Origin: Polynucleobacter alcilacus
GTDB lineage: Bacteria > Pseudomonadota > Gammaproteobacteria > Burkholderiales > Burkholderiaceae
NCBI RefSeq assembly: GCF_018881545.1
Contig: NZ_JACVQD010000001.1
Span: 1,516,039 to 1,580,038 of the forward strand
DNA length: 64,000 nt
Reading direction: 5' to 3'
Shown here: positions 46,480-56,486 of the stretch, in pieces
Layout: each line of letters opens with the position of its first letter
Numbering within the stretch: position 1 is the first letter of the stretch
Program-made: the position numbers and the translations under genes
Notes under the pieces: model-generated
What the model was told of the DNA's origin: nothing
What the model saw: only the letters and a program-made list of their open reading frames with translations
Databases searched by the model: none

Positions 46480-46880
46480 TGCTCAAGTATTTACTTGATA
46501 CCAACATTGTCATTTATGTACTCAAGCGCAGACCTAAGGAAGTGCTGGAAATTTTTAATACGAATGCCAGTCGCATGGCGATTTCTAGTATTACCTTATC
46601 TGAGTTAATTTACGGCGCAGAAAAAAGTGCAAACGTGGATAAAAATTTAGAAGCGATTGAAGAGTTCATCAGTCATCTTGAGGTGCTTCCTTATAACGTC
46701 AAAGCATCGCAACATTATGGTCAAATTAAAGCAGCCCTGGAGAAGAAGGGGAAAATCATTGGTGAGAATGATATTCATATTGCAGCCCATGCTATTGGCC
46801 AGGGCTTGATTCTGGTGACCAACAATTTGCGAGAGTTCAAAAGAGTTCCAAATCTAGCGCTGGAAAATTGGGTATTGTAA
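46479..46880 (+). CDS. vapC: PIN-domain toxin VapC
   Basis: 133 residues. LLDTNIVIYVLKRR holds D7, SELIYGAEKS holds E42, ENDIHIAAHAIGQGL holds D98, and VTNNLREFKRVPNLALENW ends the protein; together these are the acidic RNase site. Best known homologues of this type cleave initiator tRNA-fMet at the anticodon loop; that target is inferred. Forms a pair with vapB and ends before a 285-base stretch with no gene. Confidence 0.94.
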   Translation: MLKYLLDTNIVIYVLKRRPKEVLEIFNTNASRMAISSITLSELIYGAEKSANVDKNLEAIEEFISHLEVLPYNVKASQHYGQIKAALEKKGKIIGENDIHIAAHAIGQGLILVTNNLREFKRVPNLALENWVL

Positions 46881-47165
46881 TTAGGGGTAATTATAAAAAT
46901 TGAAGAAGCTCAAATTTGCTTTGTGAACCCTTAGATCAATGGACTGCTTATCACAAGGTAGCTGATGAGCTCGATTGACAGGTTGAGATTGCCGGTGTTA
47001 CCGGCCCTTTGCTTGCATGAGAATAGTTCTCAACTATATTTCTATATAAATCATTGGCTTACGCACTCGCAAGCACATCAAATTCTTCTCCACTATGATG
47101 TCTTTTGGATTTAGGAGTGCAGATGGCTTGCACATCGTTTACTGTTTTATTTTTTTGGAGAACCC

Positions 47166-47474
47166 ATGAAAAATAGTCGTCGCCAATTTATGATTTTGTC
47201 TGCTGCTGGTGCTTGCACCTTAGCCTTGAACGGTAAAGTTCAAGCTCAAGCAATGGTTGCAGAAACTGACCCACAAGCTTCTGCTTTAGGTTACAAAGCC
47301 AATGCCACTGCAGTAGACAAAGCGAAATACCCTAAGTACGCTGCTGGACAAGTATGTGATAACTGCGCTTTGTATCAAGGTGCAGCAGGCTCTGCTGCTG
47401 GTGGATGCGCTTTGTTTGCTGGTAAACAAGTGCATGGCAAAGGCTGGTGCTCTGCTTACGCTAAGAAGGCTTAA
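47166..47474 (+). CDS. High-potential iron-sulfur protein (HiPIP)
   Basis: 102 residues. A twin-arginine signal (SRRQFMILSAAGACTLAL, cut near AQA) directs it to the periplasm folded. The four cluster cysteines are C64, C67, C81 and C95, in the HiPIP spacing, with a final GWCSAYAKKA. It carries single electrons at high potential to a reaction centre or oxidase. AT-rich leader with GGAG before ATG 47166. Convergent with the rubrerythrin gene; they share a terminator. Confidence 0.95.
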   Translation: MKNSRRQFMILSAAGACTLALNGKVQAQAMVAETDPQASALGYKANATAVDKAKYPKYAAGQVCDNCALYQGAAGSAAGGCALFAGKQVHGKGWCSAYAKKA

Positions 47475-47517
47475 TTCAAGATACGAATGACTTCTTCACC
47501 GAGTGACTTCGGTAAAT

Positions 47518-47545
47518 AAAAAAGACTGCCTTGGCAGTCTTTTTT
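47518..47545. terminator. Bidirectional terminator between HiPIP and rubrerythrin genes
   Basis: GACTGCC / GGCAGTC hairpin, flanked by six A on the left and six T on the right, symmetrical about 47531/47532. It can end transcription of the plus-strand HiPIP gene and the minus-strand rubrerythrin gene. Confidence 0.85.
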
Positions 47546-47582
47546 ATTGGGTACAACACAAGCAAATTACAAAGTAAAAATA

Positions 47583-48020
47583 TTAAACGTTTGCCAAGTG
47601 TGCTTCTAAGGTCTTAGTAAACTTATTAGCGTGGCTACGTTCAGCCTTTGCCAATGTTTCAAACCAGTCAGCGATTTCATCAAAGCCTTCATCGCGGGCT
47701 GTCTTAGCCATACCTGGGTACATATCGGTGTACTCATGGGTTTCGCCTGCGATAGCCGCTTGCAATGCTTCAGCAACAGTCTTTGCTGGCATGCCAGTAC
47801 CTGGCTCGCCTGCACCGCCTTCGATCAAATACTCCATGTGACCATGTGCGTGGCCAGTTTCGCCTTCAGCGGTTGAGCGGAATACTGCTGCAACATCATT
47901 GGCACCAGCAATATCAGCTTGGTTCGCGAAATACAGGTAACGACGGTTTGCTTGTGATTCGCCAGCAAATGCTTCTTTCAAAGACTGCTCGGTCTTTGAA
48001 CCTTTTACAGATTTAGCCAT
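47583..48020 (-). CDS. Rubrerythrin family protein without rubredoxin domain
   Basis: 145 residues. Di-iron four-helix ligands are in place: E21 ([10 protein letters not shown]), E54 and H57 ([10 protein letters not shown]), E93 and E96 ([10 protein letters not shown]), E127 and H130 (AERSHANKF). The C-terminal rubredoxin domain that normally carries the CxxCG motifs is missing. The protein probably reduces hydrogen peroxide and must take electrons from a separate partner. AGGAGT precedes ATG 48020. Confidence 0.93.
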   Translation of the reverse strand: MAKSVKGSKTEQSLKEAFAGESQANRRYLYFANQADIAGANDVAAVFRSTAEGETGHAHGHMEYLIEGGAGEPGTGMPAKTVAEALQAAIAGETHEYTDMYPGMAKTARDEGFDEIADWFETLAKAERSHANKFTKTLEAHLANV

Positions 48021-48198
48021 TTTGGGACTCCTAAAACTAGTTATTTGGAATAGGGTGAATACATCAAAGCCGATGCATCACCACGAGCTTATTATGGACA
48101 AATTACCCTATTTGAATAATCGTATTTTTGTATTGTCTTGATAGCTAAAAACAACCAAGAATAGATTATTAATTGATTAAAACTAATTAGATATCCTC

Positions 48199-48741
48199 AT
48201 GAATCAGTCATCCAAGCAGTTTCTGAAGCGGTGTGCCTTTTATTTAGGCGGTGATCAGCCCCCCGTGGGTTGGCTAGAAAGAATGCGTACAGTTCTAGGG
48301 GCATTTATAGGTTTAATGTTAGTGATCACTACCGCTAAGTTCCTTGGTGAGCGAAGTGGTATTGATGAATGGCTGATGGCGTCATTGGGTGCGAGTGCAC
48401 TTCTAGTCTTTGCCTTGCCGGGTAGTCCCATGGCCCAGCCCTGGGCCGTGGTTGCTGGAAACACCCTCTCAGCCTTAGTTGGGGTGAGCTGTTTTCATCT
48501 GATTGGCGAGCCGCTAATAGCAGTGCCCACAGCAGCTGCGCTATCTATTTTGGGGATGTTTATCTTGCGCTGTTTGCATCCGCCTGCGGCCGCAGTGGCG
48601 CTTATTGCCGTTTTGGGACATATCGCTAGCTACCGCTATGCTTTTTTCCCGGTCATGGTTGATTCAGTCTTGTTGATCTTGGCTGGGGCGGCTTACAGCA
48701 ATTTGACTGGTAAGCCATACCCCAATCAGCCTCCAAGATAA
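48199..48741 (+). CDS. HPP family membrane protein
   Basis: 180 residues, four predicted transmembrane helices with VGWLERMRTVLGAFIGLMLV, then ASLGASALLVFALPGSPMAQ, PWAVVAGNTLSALVGVSCFH, and LRCLHPPAAAVALIAVLGHI, the HPP signature. Some HPP proteins transport nitrite; a substrate is not evident here. Divergent from rubrerythrin with 178 bases between them. No CBS domain is attached. Confidence 0.93.
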   Translation: MNQSSKQFLKRCAFYLGGDQPPVGWLERMRTVLGAFIGLMLVITTAKFLGERSGIDEWLMASLGASALLVFALPGSPMAQPWAVVAGNTLSALVGVSCFHLIGEPLIAVPTAAALSILGMFILRCLHPPAAAVALIAVLGHIASYRYAFFPVMVDSVLLILAGAAYSNLTGKPYPNQPPR

Positions 48742-48758
48742 GCAGGGGAGGCTACTGC

Positions 48759-48899
48759 TTATTTGATCTTGGTTGCAGCAATCGAAACGATGCAGTCTTT
48801 AATCGCATAGTTTTGATATTTGCCAGCGTTTTCCTTGCGGATAGACTGACCGCATTCGGTTAAGGAATTGCGCAATTTGATTTTAGGGATATTGCTCAT
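48759..48899 (-). CDS. Small protein of 46 residues, function unknown
   Basis: ATG 48899 has a GGAG about seven bases upstream. The product is basic, SNIPKIKLRNSLTECGQSI then KENAGKYQNYAIKDCIVSIA, with two cysteines. It is short, but the ribosome site, sensible composition and a stop far from other genes favour a real gene. It might be a small stress or metal-related protein; I cannot recognise it. Confidence 0.5.
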   Translation of the reverse strand: MSNIPKIKLRNSLTECGQSIRKENAGKYQNYAIKDCIVSIAATKIK

Positions 48900-49051
48900 A
48901 TTTTAGCTCCGTGAATAATTGTTTGAAATACAGCTCTATTGTGCGCTTGAGGACTGCTGAAAGGTATCTTAATACTTTGCTAAAGAGAGGGTAAATCCAT
49001 TAATATCAGCGTTTAAATGGATAAAAGCATCTAAATTGCTTTGGAACTTTG

Positions 49052-50563
49052 ATGGCATTAGTAATTCCCGTGATTCTTTGTGGTGGTTCAGGAACACGCC
49101 TTTGGCCCCTGTCTCGCTCAGGTTTCCCAAAACAATTTTTGGTTTTGTCAGGCGATGGATCTTCCGAAAGTCTTTTTCAGCAAGCGGTAAAGAGAATTCA
49201 CTCGGTAGCCAATTCCAAGATCACACTCGGGAATACGTTGGTAGTAACTAATGAAGACCATCGTTTCTTAGTGCTAGATCAACTGCGTGAATTAAAGAGT
49301 GAGTCCCAGAGTGACTCTAAGAGCGAGGTCAAGAGTCTGAGTGCCACTCTCTTGCTTGAACCTATTGGGCGCAATACTGCGCCTGCATTAAGTATGGCTG
49401 CTTTTTGCGCCCAGCAATTAGCTAAGGACCAAGATCCAATTTTAGTGATTACACCTGCTGACCAAACGATTCAAAATCAAAGCGCATTTACACAAGCCTT
49501 ACAAGATTGCATACAGACAGTTGAGGGAAGCCCTAATTCCATTGCAATTTTAGGTATCACGCCAACCGCCCCTGAAACTGGCTATGGCTACATTCAGCGC
49601 TCAGGTGTAAAAGATCAGAACAACGCCTATGTAGTGGATCGCTTTGTCGAAAAGCCTGATGGTAAAACAGCCCAAGACTACCTGGCAGAAGGCAGTTACC
49701 TTTGGAATAGCGGCATGTTTGTGCTCAGAGCAAGTACTTGGCTGGCCGCTCTAAAAGAGTTTCGAGGGGATATTTTTGAGGCTTCGCAAAAGGCGTGGCA
49801 GGCAAAGACTGAAGACAGTGCTGATGGTGTTGGGTTTATACGTCCAGGTAAGGAAGAATTTAAGGCTATTCCCAGTGAATCCATTGACTATGCCGTGATT
49901 GAAAAGTGCCCACAATCACCATTTCCCATCAAGATGGTGGAGTTAGATGCTGGGTGGAATGACCTCGGTGCCTGGGATGCAGTATGGCAAGTCGGTAAAC
50001 AAGATGAAGATGGGAACGTGACTAGTGGCGATACCTTGCTCTCCAATTCTAAAAACTCATTAGTGCATGCAAGTAGTCGTTTAGTTAGTGCCGTAGGTGT
50101 CGAAAACCTCATCATTATTGAGACTGCAGATGCAGTGATGGTCGCTGACAGAAAAAATAGTCAAGACGTTAAACATATTGTTAATCAATTAGAGTCTCAA
50201 AAGCGCGAAGAAAAAAACCTGCATCGCAAGGTAGCTAGACCTTGGGGCTGGTATGACAGCGTGGATGAAGGCGAGCGCTTTAAAGTCAAGCGCATTCAGG
50301 TTAAACCAGGTGCCAGCTTATCTTTACAAATGCATCATCATCGCGCTGAGCATTGGATTGTGGTCAAAGGGGTTGCTGAGATTACTAATGGCGATCAAGT
50401 CATTACCCTGACTGAAAATCAAAGTACCTACATACCTCAAGGACAAACTCACCGTTTAGCTAATCCAGGAAAAACGCCACTCGAAATTATTGAAGTGCAA
50501 TCGGGTAGTTATTTGGGTGAGGATGATATTGTGCGTTTTGAAGATACCTATGGGCGAAGTTAA
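49052..50563 (+). CDS. manC: Mannose-1-phosphate guanylyltransferase / mannose-6-phosphate isomerase
   Basis: 503 residues from ATG 49052. VILCGGSGTRLWPLSRSGFP is the nucleotidyl-transfer loop; ATLLLEPIGRNTAPALSMAA, VDRFVEKPDGKTAQDYL and YLWNSGMFVLRASTWL follow; the C-terminal cupin (ARPWGWYDSVDEGERFKV, LQMHHHRAEHWIVVKG) is the isomerase half. Makes GDP-mannose, the precursor of GDP-fucose. First gene of the right glycan island. A phosphomannomutase is not in the window. Confidence 0.96.
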   Translation: MALVIPVILCGGSGTRLWPLSRSGFPKQFLVLSGDGSSESLFQQAVKRIHSVANSKITLGNTLVVTNEDHRFLVLDQLRELKSESQSDSKSEVKSLSATLLLEPIGRNTAPALSMAAFCAQQLAKDQDPILVITPADQTIQNQSAFTQALQDCIQTVEGSPNSIAILGITPTAPETGYGYIQRSGVKDQNNAYVVDRFVEKPDGKTAQDYLAEGSYLWNSGMFVLRASTWLAALKEFRGDIFEASQKAWQAKTEDSADGVGFIRPGKEEFKAIPSESIDYAVIEKCPQSPFPIKMVELDAGWNDLGAWDAVWQVGKQDEDGNVTSGDTLLSNSKNSLVHASSRLVSAVGVENLIIIETADAVMVADRKNSQDVKHIVNQLESQKREEKNLHRKVARPWGWYDSVDEGERFKVKRIQVKPGASLSLQMHHHRAEHWIVVKGVAEITNGDQVITLTENQSTYIPQGQTHRLANPGKTPLEIIEVQSGSYLGEDDIVRFEDTYGRS

Positions 50564-50606
50564 GTAGAAAGTTTATAAAAAATACGTTTATAAAAATAAA
50601 ATACCT

Positions 50607-51746
50607 ATGAATAAAGAAATGAAAAACCAAAAAGTCGCCCTCATCACCGGTATCACCGGTCAAGATGGCTCTTACCTTGCCGAGTTCTTATTGGAAAAGG
50701 GTTACATTGTTCATGGCATCAAACGCCGTGCCTCTTCTTTTAATACCGATCGTATTGATCATCTCTACCAAGATCCCCATGTAAACCATCGTGATCTCAT
50801 CCTGCATTACGGCGATTTAACCGATACCAGTAACTTGGTACGCATTATTCAAGAGTGCCAGCCTGACGAGATTTATAACCTGGGCGCGCAGTCGCACGTA
50901 GCCGTTTCTTTTGAATCCCCAGAGTACACCGCAGACGTTGATGCAATGGGTCCGCTCAGAATGCTGGAAGCGATTCGTATTCTGAGTTTAGAAAAGAAAA
51001 CCCGCTTTTACCAAGCCTCTACTTCTGAGCTTTATGGTTTGGTGCAGGAAATTCCCCAAAAAGAAACGACACCCTTTTACCCCAGAAGTCCTTATGCAGT
51101 AGCCAAGATGTATGCCTATTGGATTACTGTGAACTATCGTGAAGCTTATGGCATCTATGCTTGTAACGGTATCCTCTTTAATCATGAATCCAAACGACGT
51201 GGTGAGACCTTCGTTACCAGAAAAGTGACGCGTGGCTTAGCCAATATCGCTCAAGGTTTAGAGCAGTGCTTATACATGGGTAATATCGATGCTTTGCGTG
51301 ACTGGGGTCATGCTAAAGACTATGTCCGCATGCAATGGTTGATGTTGCAACAAGACAAGCCAGAAGATTATGTGATTGCTACTGGCGTGCAGTTTACCGT
51401 TCGTGAATTTATTACCCGTAGTGCAGCTCAATTAGGCATCACCCTCAAATTCGAAGGGATTGCTGAAAATGAAAAAGCGATTGTTGCAGCTATTGATGGG
51501 GATAAGGCCCCGGCACTCAAAGTGGGTGATGTGATTGTCCAAATTGATCCGCGCTACTACCGGCCAACAGAAGTGGAGACGCTCTTGGGTGATCCCACTA
51601 AAGCCAAAGAGAAACTGGGTTGGGTTCCTGAAATCACCCTTGATCAAATGATTGTGGAGATGGTGGCTAACGACCTAGATCAAGCTAAGCAACACGCTTT
51701 ATTAAGTAAGCATGGCTTTAGTGTTGCGGTTGGTAAAGAGAATTAG
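50607..51746 (+). CDS. gmd: GDP-mannose 4,6-dehydratase
   Basis: First step from GDP-mannose to GDP-L-fucose. 379 residues. [20 protein letters not shown] binds [22 protein letters not shown] is diagnostic, [20 protein letters not shown] contains the catalytic Thr/Ser-Glu, and the Tyr/Lys pair is in [29 protein letters not shown] is also typical. ATG 50607 with Lys-rich MNKEMKNQK before the core. Followed by fcl. Confidence 0.97.
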   Translation: MNKEMKNQKVALITGITGQDGSYLAEFLLEKGYIVHGIKRRASSFNTDRIDHLYQDPHVNHRDLILHYGDLTDTSNLVRIIQECQPDEIYNLGAQSHVAVSFESPEYTADVDAMGPLRMLEAIRILSLEKKTRFYQASTSELYGLVQEIPQKETTPFYPRSPYAVAKMYAYWITVNYREAYGIYACNGILFNHESKRRGETFVTRKVTRGLANIAQGLEQCLYMGNIDALRDWGHAKDYVRMQWLMLQQDKPEDYVIATGVQFTVREFITRSAAQLGITLKFEGIAENEKAIVAAIDGDKAPALKVGDVIVQIDPRYYRPTEVETLLGDPTKAKEKLGWVPEITLDQMIVEMVANDLDQAKQHALLSKHGFSVAVGKEN

Positions 51747-51785
51747 TCATTATTAAATAGCAGATAAAAAAGAAAAACTATCCTA

Positions 51786-52763
51786 GTGAGTCATGATTTA
51801 ACTCAAAAGATTTATGTTGCTGGTCATCGAGGCATGGTGGGGTCTGCTATTGTCCGAAATCTTCAGGCTCAGGGCTACACCAATATTGTGACTCGTACTT
51901 ATGCAGAATTAGATCTGACAAATCAACAGGCTGTTAAAACATTCTTTGAAACTGAAAAGCCTGATCAGGTCTATTTGGCTGCTGCAAAAGTAGGGGGTAT
52001 CCATGCCAACAATACCTACCCAGCCGAATTTATTTACGACAACTTGATGGTGCAAAACAATGTGATCCATCAAGCTTTTATAGGTCGTGTCAAAAAATTG
52101 TTATTTTTAGGGTCAAGCTGTATTTATCCTCAATTAGCGCCACAACCCATGAGTGAAGATGCACTTCTGACCGGCAAGTTAGAACCCACCAATGAGCCTT
52201 ATGCCATTGCCAAAATTGCTGGCATCAAGATGTGTGAAAGCTATAACCGCCAGTATGGCCAATCCCATGGCATTGACTACCGCTCAGTAATGCCAACCAA
52301 TCTCTATGGCCCTGGTGATAACTATCACCCAGAGAACAGTCATGTGATTCCAGCTTTGATTAGGCGATTCCATGAGGCGAAGGTGGCTAACAGTCCTGAA
52401 GTAGTTATTTGGGGGACAGGAACACCAAAAAGAGAGTTTTTGTATGTTGATGACATGGCTGCCGCCTCAGTATTTGTGATGCAGTTAGATAAAGAAACTT
52501 ACGATAGTCAAACAGAGCCAATGCAAAGTCATATTAATGTGGGTTTTGGTAGTGATGTCACCATTAATGAGCTAGCCCATGCTGTAGCAAAAGCAACCGA
52601 CTATCAAGGCAATATCAGCTTTGATCCGACTAAGCCAGATGGTTCACCGCGGAAGTGGATGGATTCTAGTCGATTAAATCGCTTGGGTTGGCGGGCAAAG
52701 TTTCATTTAGATAAAGGCCTTGCTTTGGCTTATGCGGATTTTCAGAAAACCCAATCTAAATAA
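51786..52763 (+). CDS. fcl: GDP-L-fucose synthase
   Basis: 3,5-epimerase/4-reductase that finishes GDP-L-fucose. 325 residues. [57 protein letters not shown] with the catalytic Ser/Cys, and [20 protein letters not shown] with Tyr/Lys are canonical. GTG at 51786 is the start; no nearby ATG preserves the N-terminus. Together with manC and gmd this gives a complete path from mannose-1-phosphate to GDP-fucose. Confidence 0.96.
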   Translation: MSHDLTQKIYVAGHRGMVGSAIVRNLQAQGYTNIVTRTYAELDLTNQQAVKTFFETEKPDQVYLAAAKVGGIHANNTYPAEFIYDNLMVQNNVIHQAFIGRVKKLLFLGSSCIYPQLAPQPMSEDALLTGKLEPTNEPYAIAKIAGIKMCESYNRQYGQSHGIDYRSVMPTNLYGPGDNYHPENSHVIPALIRRFHEAKVANSPEVVIWGTGTPKREFLYVDDMAAASVFVMQLDKETYDSQTEPMQSHINVGFGSDVTINELAHAVAKATDYQGNISFDPTKPDGSPRKWMDSSRLNRLGWRAKFHLDKGLALAYADFQKTQSK

Positions 52764-52772
52764 ATCCGACTA

Positions 52773-54179
52773 ATGACAGGATCCATTACTCAGTCTGCTC
52801 AAATGGAATCCAAAATTCCTAGTTGGGTGACATGGGTGCAATGTATGGCTTTTGTAGTGCTGTATGCGGTTTGGATATTGCCTGAAATTGTAGGTTTTCG
52901 GAATACTGCCTTAGTAGTGGGATCTCTATTCGGCACCTATTCTATTTATAAATACAGAAAATCACTTCTTCAAAAAGCTGCAATACCAATTTGGTTGATT
53001 ATTGCCTTGTTTATATGGGCTACTTTTCATCTGGTATTCATTGGGTCAAACTTTTCGCTCCAATACATTGAGTATTTTCGTATTTGGAAGTACTCTGCGC
53101 TGGGAGCAGTGATGGCTACTGGTTTGGGGCTATCGTTAACGCGTGCTCAATCGACTCATTATTGGTACGCAATCTATTTTGGTTTATGTGCGCCTTTCAT
53201 CATTTACCTCGTCAAATACGCGCTTACCTGGTCCGGCCATGCTTATGGTCTGGATATACCTGCTGCGATGCAAGTTTATGACTCCTCCCGACCATTTTAT
53301 GTTCCCAAAACAGACTATGTAGCTTTCTGCCTGCCCGCATTTTCAGTTGCTCTGGGTTCTTTAATTCGGCTGTCCGATATTGAAGGCTCTTGGCGTTTAA
53401 AGGATTTGTTAAATCTTGTTGCCCAGATTTTAATTATCAGCGGAACACTGTTCTTATTTGCAGCTCAAAATATTAAGAATGGCATGGTGTATGCAGCATT
53501 GTTATTTATTATTTTCGGGATGATTTTTTGCGTAAGACATCTTTCAAGGCTAACGTGGAAAAAAATTGCTGGAATTTTGATTGCATTTGCAATTCTCATT
53601 TTAGGAATTATTGTAAATGTGAATAAGAATGATTCTTGGGGAACACTAGTTTCTGATACTAAGATTGGGCTGCAAATAGAAAAATATCCGAATTGGAAGG
53701 ATGAAATTAAATATAACTTTCCTTTAAATGAAAACGGAGTAATGGTTTCTGCAACTAATTATCAAAGGGCTGCGTGGGCATATGCTGGTATCAAGTTAGC
53801 GATTGAAAATCCTATGGGCTATGGCCTAGTGGAGGATTCATTTGCAAAATTAGCAAAAGTTCGCTGGCCAGATGTGGGCTCTAGCCTTTCCCATAGCCAT
53901 AGCGGTTGGTTGGATATTATTTTGGCAATTGGTTTTCCTGGATTTTTCTTGATCCTTGGGGCGCTATTGCTAGCAATTAAAAATTCATATCTCCTCAGAG
54001 GGGAGTGCGGATCCCTGCTGGCATTTTGGCCTTTGTTAGCCAATTTACTTTTATGGTGCACCACTGAAGTATCGGCTACAGTTACTTTTTCAGCGCTTAT
54101 CTTTTGGATTTGCTTGGCAGGTGGCTTGATTGCTGATACTTCAATTAAAACTGTCTCACCAAAGCTGGTAACTGAGTAA
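52773..54179 (+). CDS. O-antigen ligase / polymerase family membrane protein
   Basis: 468 residues with about 10-12 hydrophobic segments and a periplasmic loop (residues about 285-360) before the C-terminal helices. In that loop the segment GVMVSATNYQRAAWAYAGIK, IENPMGYGLVEDSF and SSLSHSHSGWLDIILAIGF match the O-antigen ligase/Wzy family, including the conserved loop Arg and His. Either WaaL ligase or Wzy polymerase is possible; sequence alone cannot separate these. It lies between GDP-fucose genes and transferases. Confidence 0.82.
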   Translation: MTGSITQSAQMESKIPSWVTWVQCMAFVVLYAVWILPEIVGFRNTALVVGSLFGTYSIYKYRKSLLQKAAIPIWLIIALFIWATFHLVFIGSNFSLQYIEYFRIWKYSALGAVMATGLGLSLTRAQSTHYWYAIYFGLCAPFIIYLVKYALTWSGHAYGLDIPAAMQVYDSSRPFYVPKTDYVAFCLPAFSVALGSLIRLSDIEGSWRLKDLLNLVAQILIISGTLFLFAAQNIKNGMVYAALLFIIFGMIFCVRHLSRLTWKKIAGILIAFAILILGIIVNVNKNDSWGTLVSDTKIGLQIEKYPNWKDEIKYNFPLNENGVMVSATNYQRAAWAYAGIKLAIENPMGYGLVEDSFAKLAKVRWPDVGSSLSHSHSGWLDIILAIGFPGFFLILGALLLAIKNSYLLRGECGSLLAFWPLLANLLLWCTTEVSATVTFSALIFWICLAGGLIADTSIKTVSPKLVTE

Positions 54180-54220
54180 TAGCGCAGAGATATCTTTGCT
54201 CGATATTCAGAACATAACCT

Positions 54221-55000
54221 ATGAATAAATACCTTTTCTATCGAATTACCAGCAAATCAAATGACAAGCCTAGGCTTGATGGGTTTTCTAAGATGGATTG
54301 TTTGGATAATCTCTTAGACTATTTTCCTGATTACAGGATGATCTGTGTTGCCGATAATTGCGATGATCTGATTTACGAGATTTTAGAAAAGAAAAATTTC
54401 TATAAATTGGTGCGTACTAGCTTGGGTAATTGTGGGTCTTTTAAATATTTGTTAAATAACGAGCTCCCCTCTTTGGCGGATGATGATTTAATTTATTTTG
54501 TTGAGGATGACTATTTGCATAGAGCAGGCTCTGCCCAGGCTCTAGAGGAGGGATTAAAGCATTTTAACTACGTTACTTTGTACGATCATCCCGATAAGTA
54601 TGGTATTAATTCTCCCAACACTAACCCACTTGTATCCAAAGGACCTCTATCAGAGGTAACCCAAATCTTTAGAGGCGCCAGCACTATTTGGAGAACCACC
54701 AACTCTACTACTATGACTTTTGGAGTTCATGCTAGAACCATGCGCATGGATTCATGGATTTGGAAGCTGGTAAATACAGGCTTTAACACTCCAAGAGATT
54801 TTCATGCATGGATTTATTTAACGGGGCCAAAAGAATTTTCCTTAAGAACTGCAAAAACCATTTTTGCCGCCCAATTATTATCAAGAATGCATGCTTTGCT
54901 TAGTCCAAGGCGAACATTGGGGGTGCCTTTAAATTCATTTTCTGCGCATCTGCAAAAAGATACGTTGCCAGAAAATTTCTATTCAGATTTTATGAGGTAA
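54221..55000 (+). CDS. Predicted transferase of the glycan island, family unclear
   Basis: 259 residues. KYLFYRITSKSNDKPRLDGF opens it; the acidic segment IYFVEDDYLHRAGSAQALEE near residues 90-110 looks like a GT-A metal-binding site; TQIFRGASTIWRTTNST and TPRDFHAWIYLTGPKEFSLR follow. I do not recognise a named family. It is in the same transcript direction as its neighbours, 41 bases after the ligase gene and 9 before the next, supporting a role in sugar transfer. Confidence 0.6.
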   Translation: MNKYLFYRITSKSNDKPRLDGFSKMDCLDNLLDYFPDYRMICVADNCDDLIYEILEKKNFYKLVRTSLGNCGSFKYLLNNELPSLADDDLIYFVEDDYLHRAGSAQALEEGLKHFNYVTLYDHPDKYGINSPNTNPLVSKGPLSEVTQIFRGASTIWRTTNSTTMTFGVHARTMRMDSWIWKLVNTGFNTPRDFHAWIYLTGPKEFSLRTAKTIFAAQLLSRMHALLSPRRTLGVPLNSFSAHLQKDTLPENFYSDFMR

Positions 55001-55009
55001 TTAATCAAC

Positions 55010-55771
55010 ATGAATATCGCAAACGAAACCCCTCTCATTAGCATCATTATTCCGGTTCTTAATTTATCGCGCCCAATTAATCCCAAGCGATTTTTTATGC
55101 CACGACAAACAATTAAAGATACCTTGGCAGATATCGAAAAGAATGTACGCATACCCCATGAAATTATCATCGTGTGCAATGGAGATGATCCTGAATTAAA
55201 GCAATTTGTGATGTCTCACCCACAAGTAACTCGTTATTGCATCAATAGTGAAAATGTGGGCGTTGCACGTTCTTGGAATATGGGTGCTCAATTAGCTGAC
55301 TCCAAAGTACTTTGTTATCTAAACGATGATGTCTCTATCGGCGTCGGGGCTCTTGAAAGTCTATATGAGCAGTTATTGGCTGATCCTAAGATTGGTGAAA
55401 TTGGCCCATCAGGCTCTTTTTGGCAGGATTGCGCTCACTATGAATATGCAGAAGGTGATAAGCCAATTGATGTTGATGCGGTATTAGGCTTCTGTTTTTT
55501 AATGCGCTCATCAACATTCCATGATCTAGGGGGTTTTGATGTAAATTATTCTCCAGCAGGATGCGAAGAAATTGATATGAGTTACCGCATTCGAGCTGCT
55601 GGATTAAGGTGTGTTGTTGATACTCAGGCGCCTATTAAGCACTTTCATCATCATGGAGTTAGCGCTTATAAGGTTGATATTCGGTATTTGGGTAAAACAA
55701 TTGACACCCTTACACTCCATGAGCGCAATACGGCCTATTTTAGAAAAAAATGGCAAAACATTTTTCCATAA
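55010..55771 (+). CDS. Family 2 glycosyltransferase
   Basis: 253 residues. TPLISIIIPVLNLSRPINPK is the nucleotide-sugar fold start, HEIIIVCNGDDPELKQFV follows, SWNMGAQLADSKVLCYLNDD holds the DD motif, and GFDVNYSPAGCEEIDMSYRI has the acidic catalytic region; the mature fold ends about residue 225. Sugar specificity is unknown. Nine bases separate it from the preceding gene. Confidence 0.85.
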   Translation: MNIANETPLISIIIPVLNLSRPINPKRFFMPRQTIKDTLADIEKNVRIPHEIIIVCNGDDPELKQFVMSHPQVTRYCINSENVGVARSWNMGAQLADSKVLCYLNDDVSIGVGALESLYEQLLADPKIGEIGPSGSFWQDCAHYEYAEGDKPIDVDAVLGFCFLMRSSTFHDLGGFDVNYSPAGCEEIDMSYRIRAAGLRCVVDTQAPIKHFHHHGVSAYKVDIRYLGKTIDTLTLHERNTAYFRKKWQNIFP

Positions 55772-55786
55772 TAATAAAAAGATCAT

Positions 55787-56455
55787 ATGAGCGAAATACC
55801 AAAAGTTGATTCTGTGTATTACGGCGGAGAACGTCATGATGTGGCTAGTCTTGTTCCCTTATATGCTCGATCTGTACTGGATATTGGCTGTGGTTATGGA
55901 GGGATTGGTCGATTACTAGCCAAAACCCATAAGGCCCAGCTATACGGTATTGAGCTCAATCCAGAGGCCACTCCTTATTTAGAAAATTTATATCATCAAC
56001 ATTGGATTGGGAGTGTTGAGGAAGTGAGAATTCCGGAGGATGTGCCTGGGTTTGATTGCATTATTTTTTCAGATGTTTTGGAGCACCTAGTAGATCCATG
56101 GGGAACGCTAGCCCACTATGCGGCTCGCTTAAATACGCATGGAACTATTATTGCTAGCATCCCAAATGTCCGCAATCTCAATCTTTTGCTGAAGCTAATC
56201 ATTCGTGGGGAATGGACCTACCTTCCTGACGGGGGTTTATTGGATAAGACCCACCTTCGATTTTTTACAAGATCTGAGATCGAAAAGTTATTTAATGAGG
56301 CTGGGCTGGATATTGAGTGTTGGGGATACAACCGGGATAAATACTCTATTTTTCGAAGAATTGTTACTGCGCCATTTCGGATGATGAGCCCCGATCTGGA
56401 GGTTTGCCAGTTTTTGATCCGGGCCCATAAAAATTCAAAATTAGCGCTTCGATAG
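55787..56455 (+). CDS. SAM-dependent methyltransferase
   Basis: 222 residues, class I methyltransferase fold. SVLDIGCGYGGIGRLLAKTH is motif I, QLYGIELNPEATPYLENL is motif II, and CIIFSDVLEHLVDPWGTLAH is motif IV with the expected Asp and His; KTHLRFFTRSEIEKLFNEAG is typical of sugar- or ubiquinone-like methyltransferases. Methylation of the glycan, or an end-cap, is inferred from the position. Confidence 0.85.
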   Translation: MSEIPKVDSVYYGGERHDVASLVPLYARSVLDIGCGYGGIGRLLAKTHKAQLYGIELNPEATPYLENLYHQHWIGSVEEVRIPEDVPGFDCIIFSDVLEHLVDPWGTLAHYAARLNTHGTIIASIPNVRNLNLLLKLIIRGEWTYLPDGGLLDKTHLRFFTRSEIEKLFNEAGLDIECWGYNRDKYSIFRRIVTAPFRMMSPDLEVCQFLIRAHKNSKLALR

Positions 56456-56486
56456 GCTCTTCGTAAATCATGAATATATTCCCGCT

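Noticed and set aside
46991..47005. GCCGGT-GTT-ACCGGC hairpin after vapC as a terminator
   Set aside because: There is no T-run after it and it stands 110 bases from vapC; it may be chance. The rest of 46881-47165 shows no gene.
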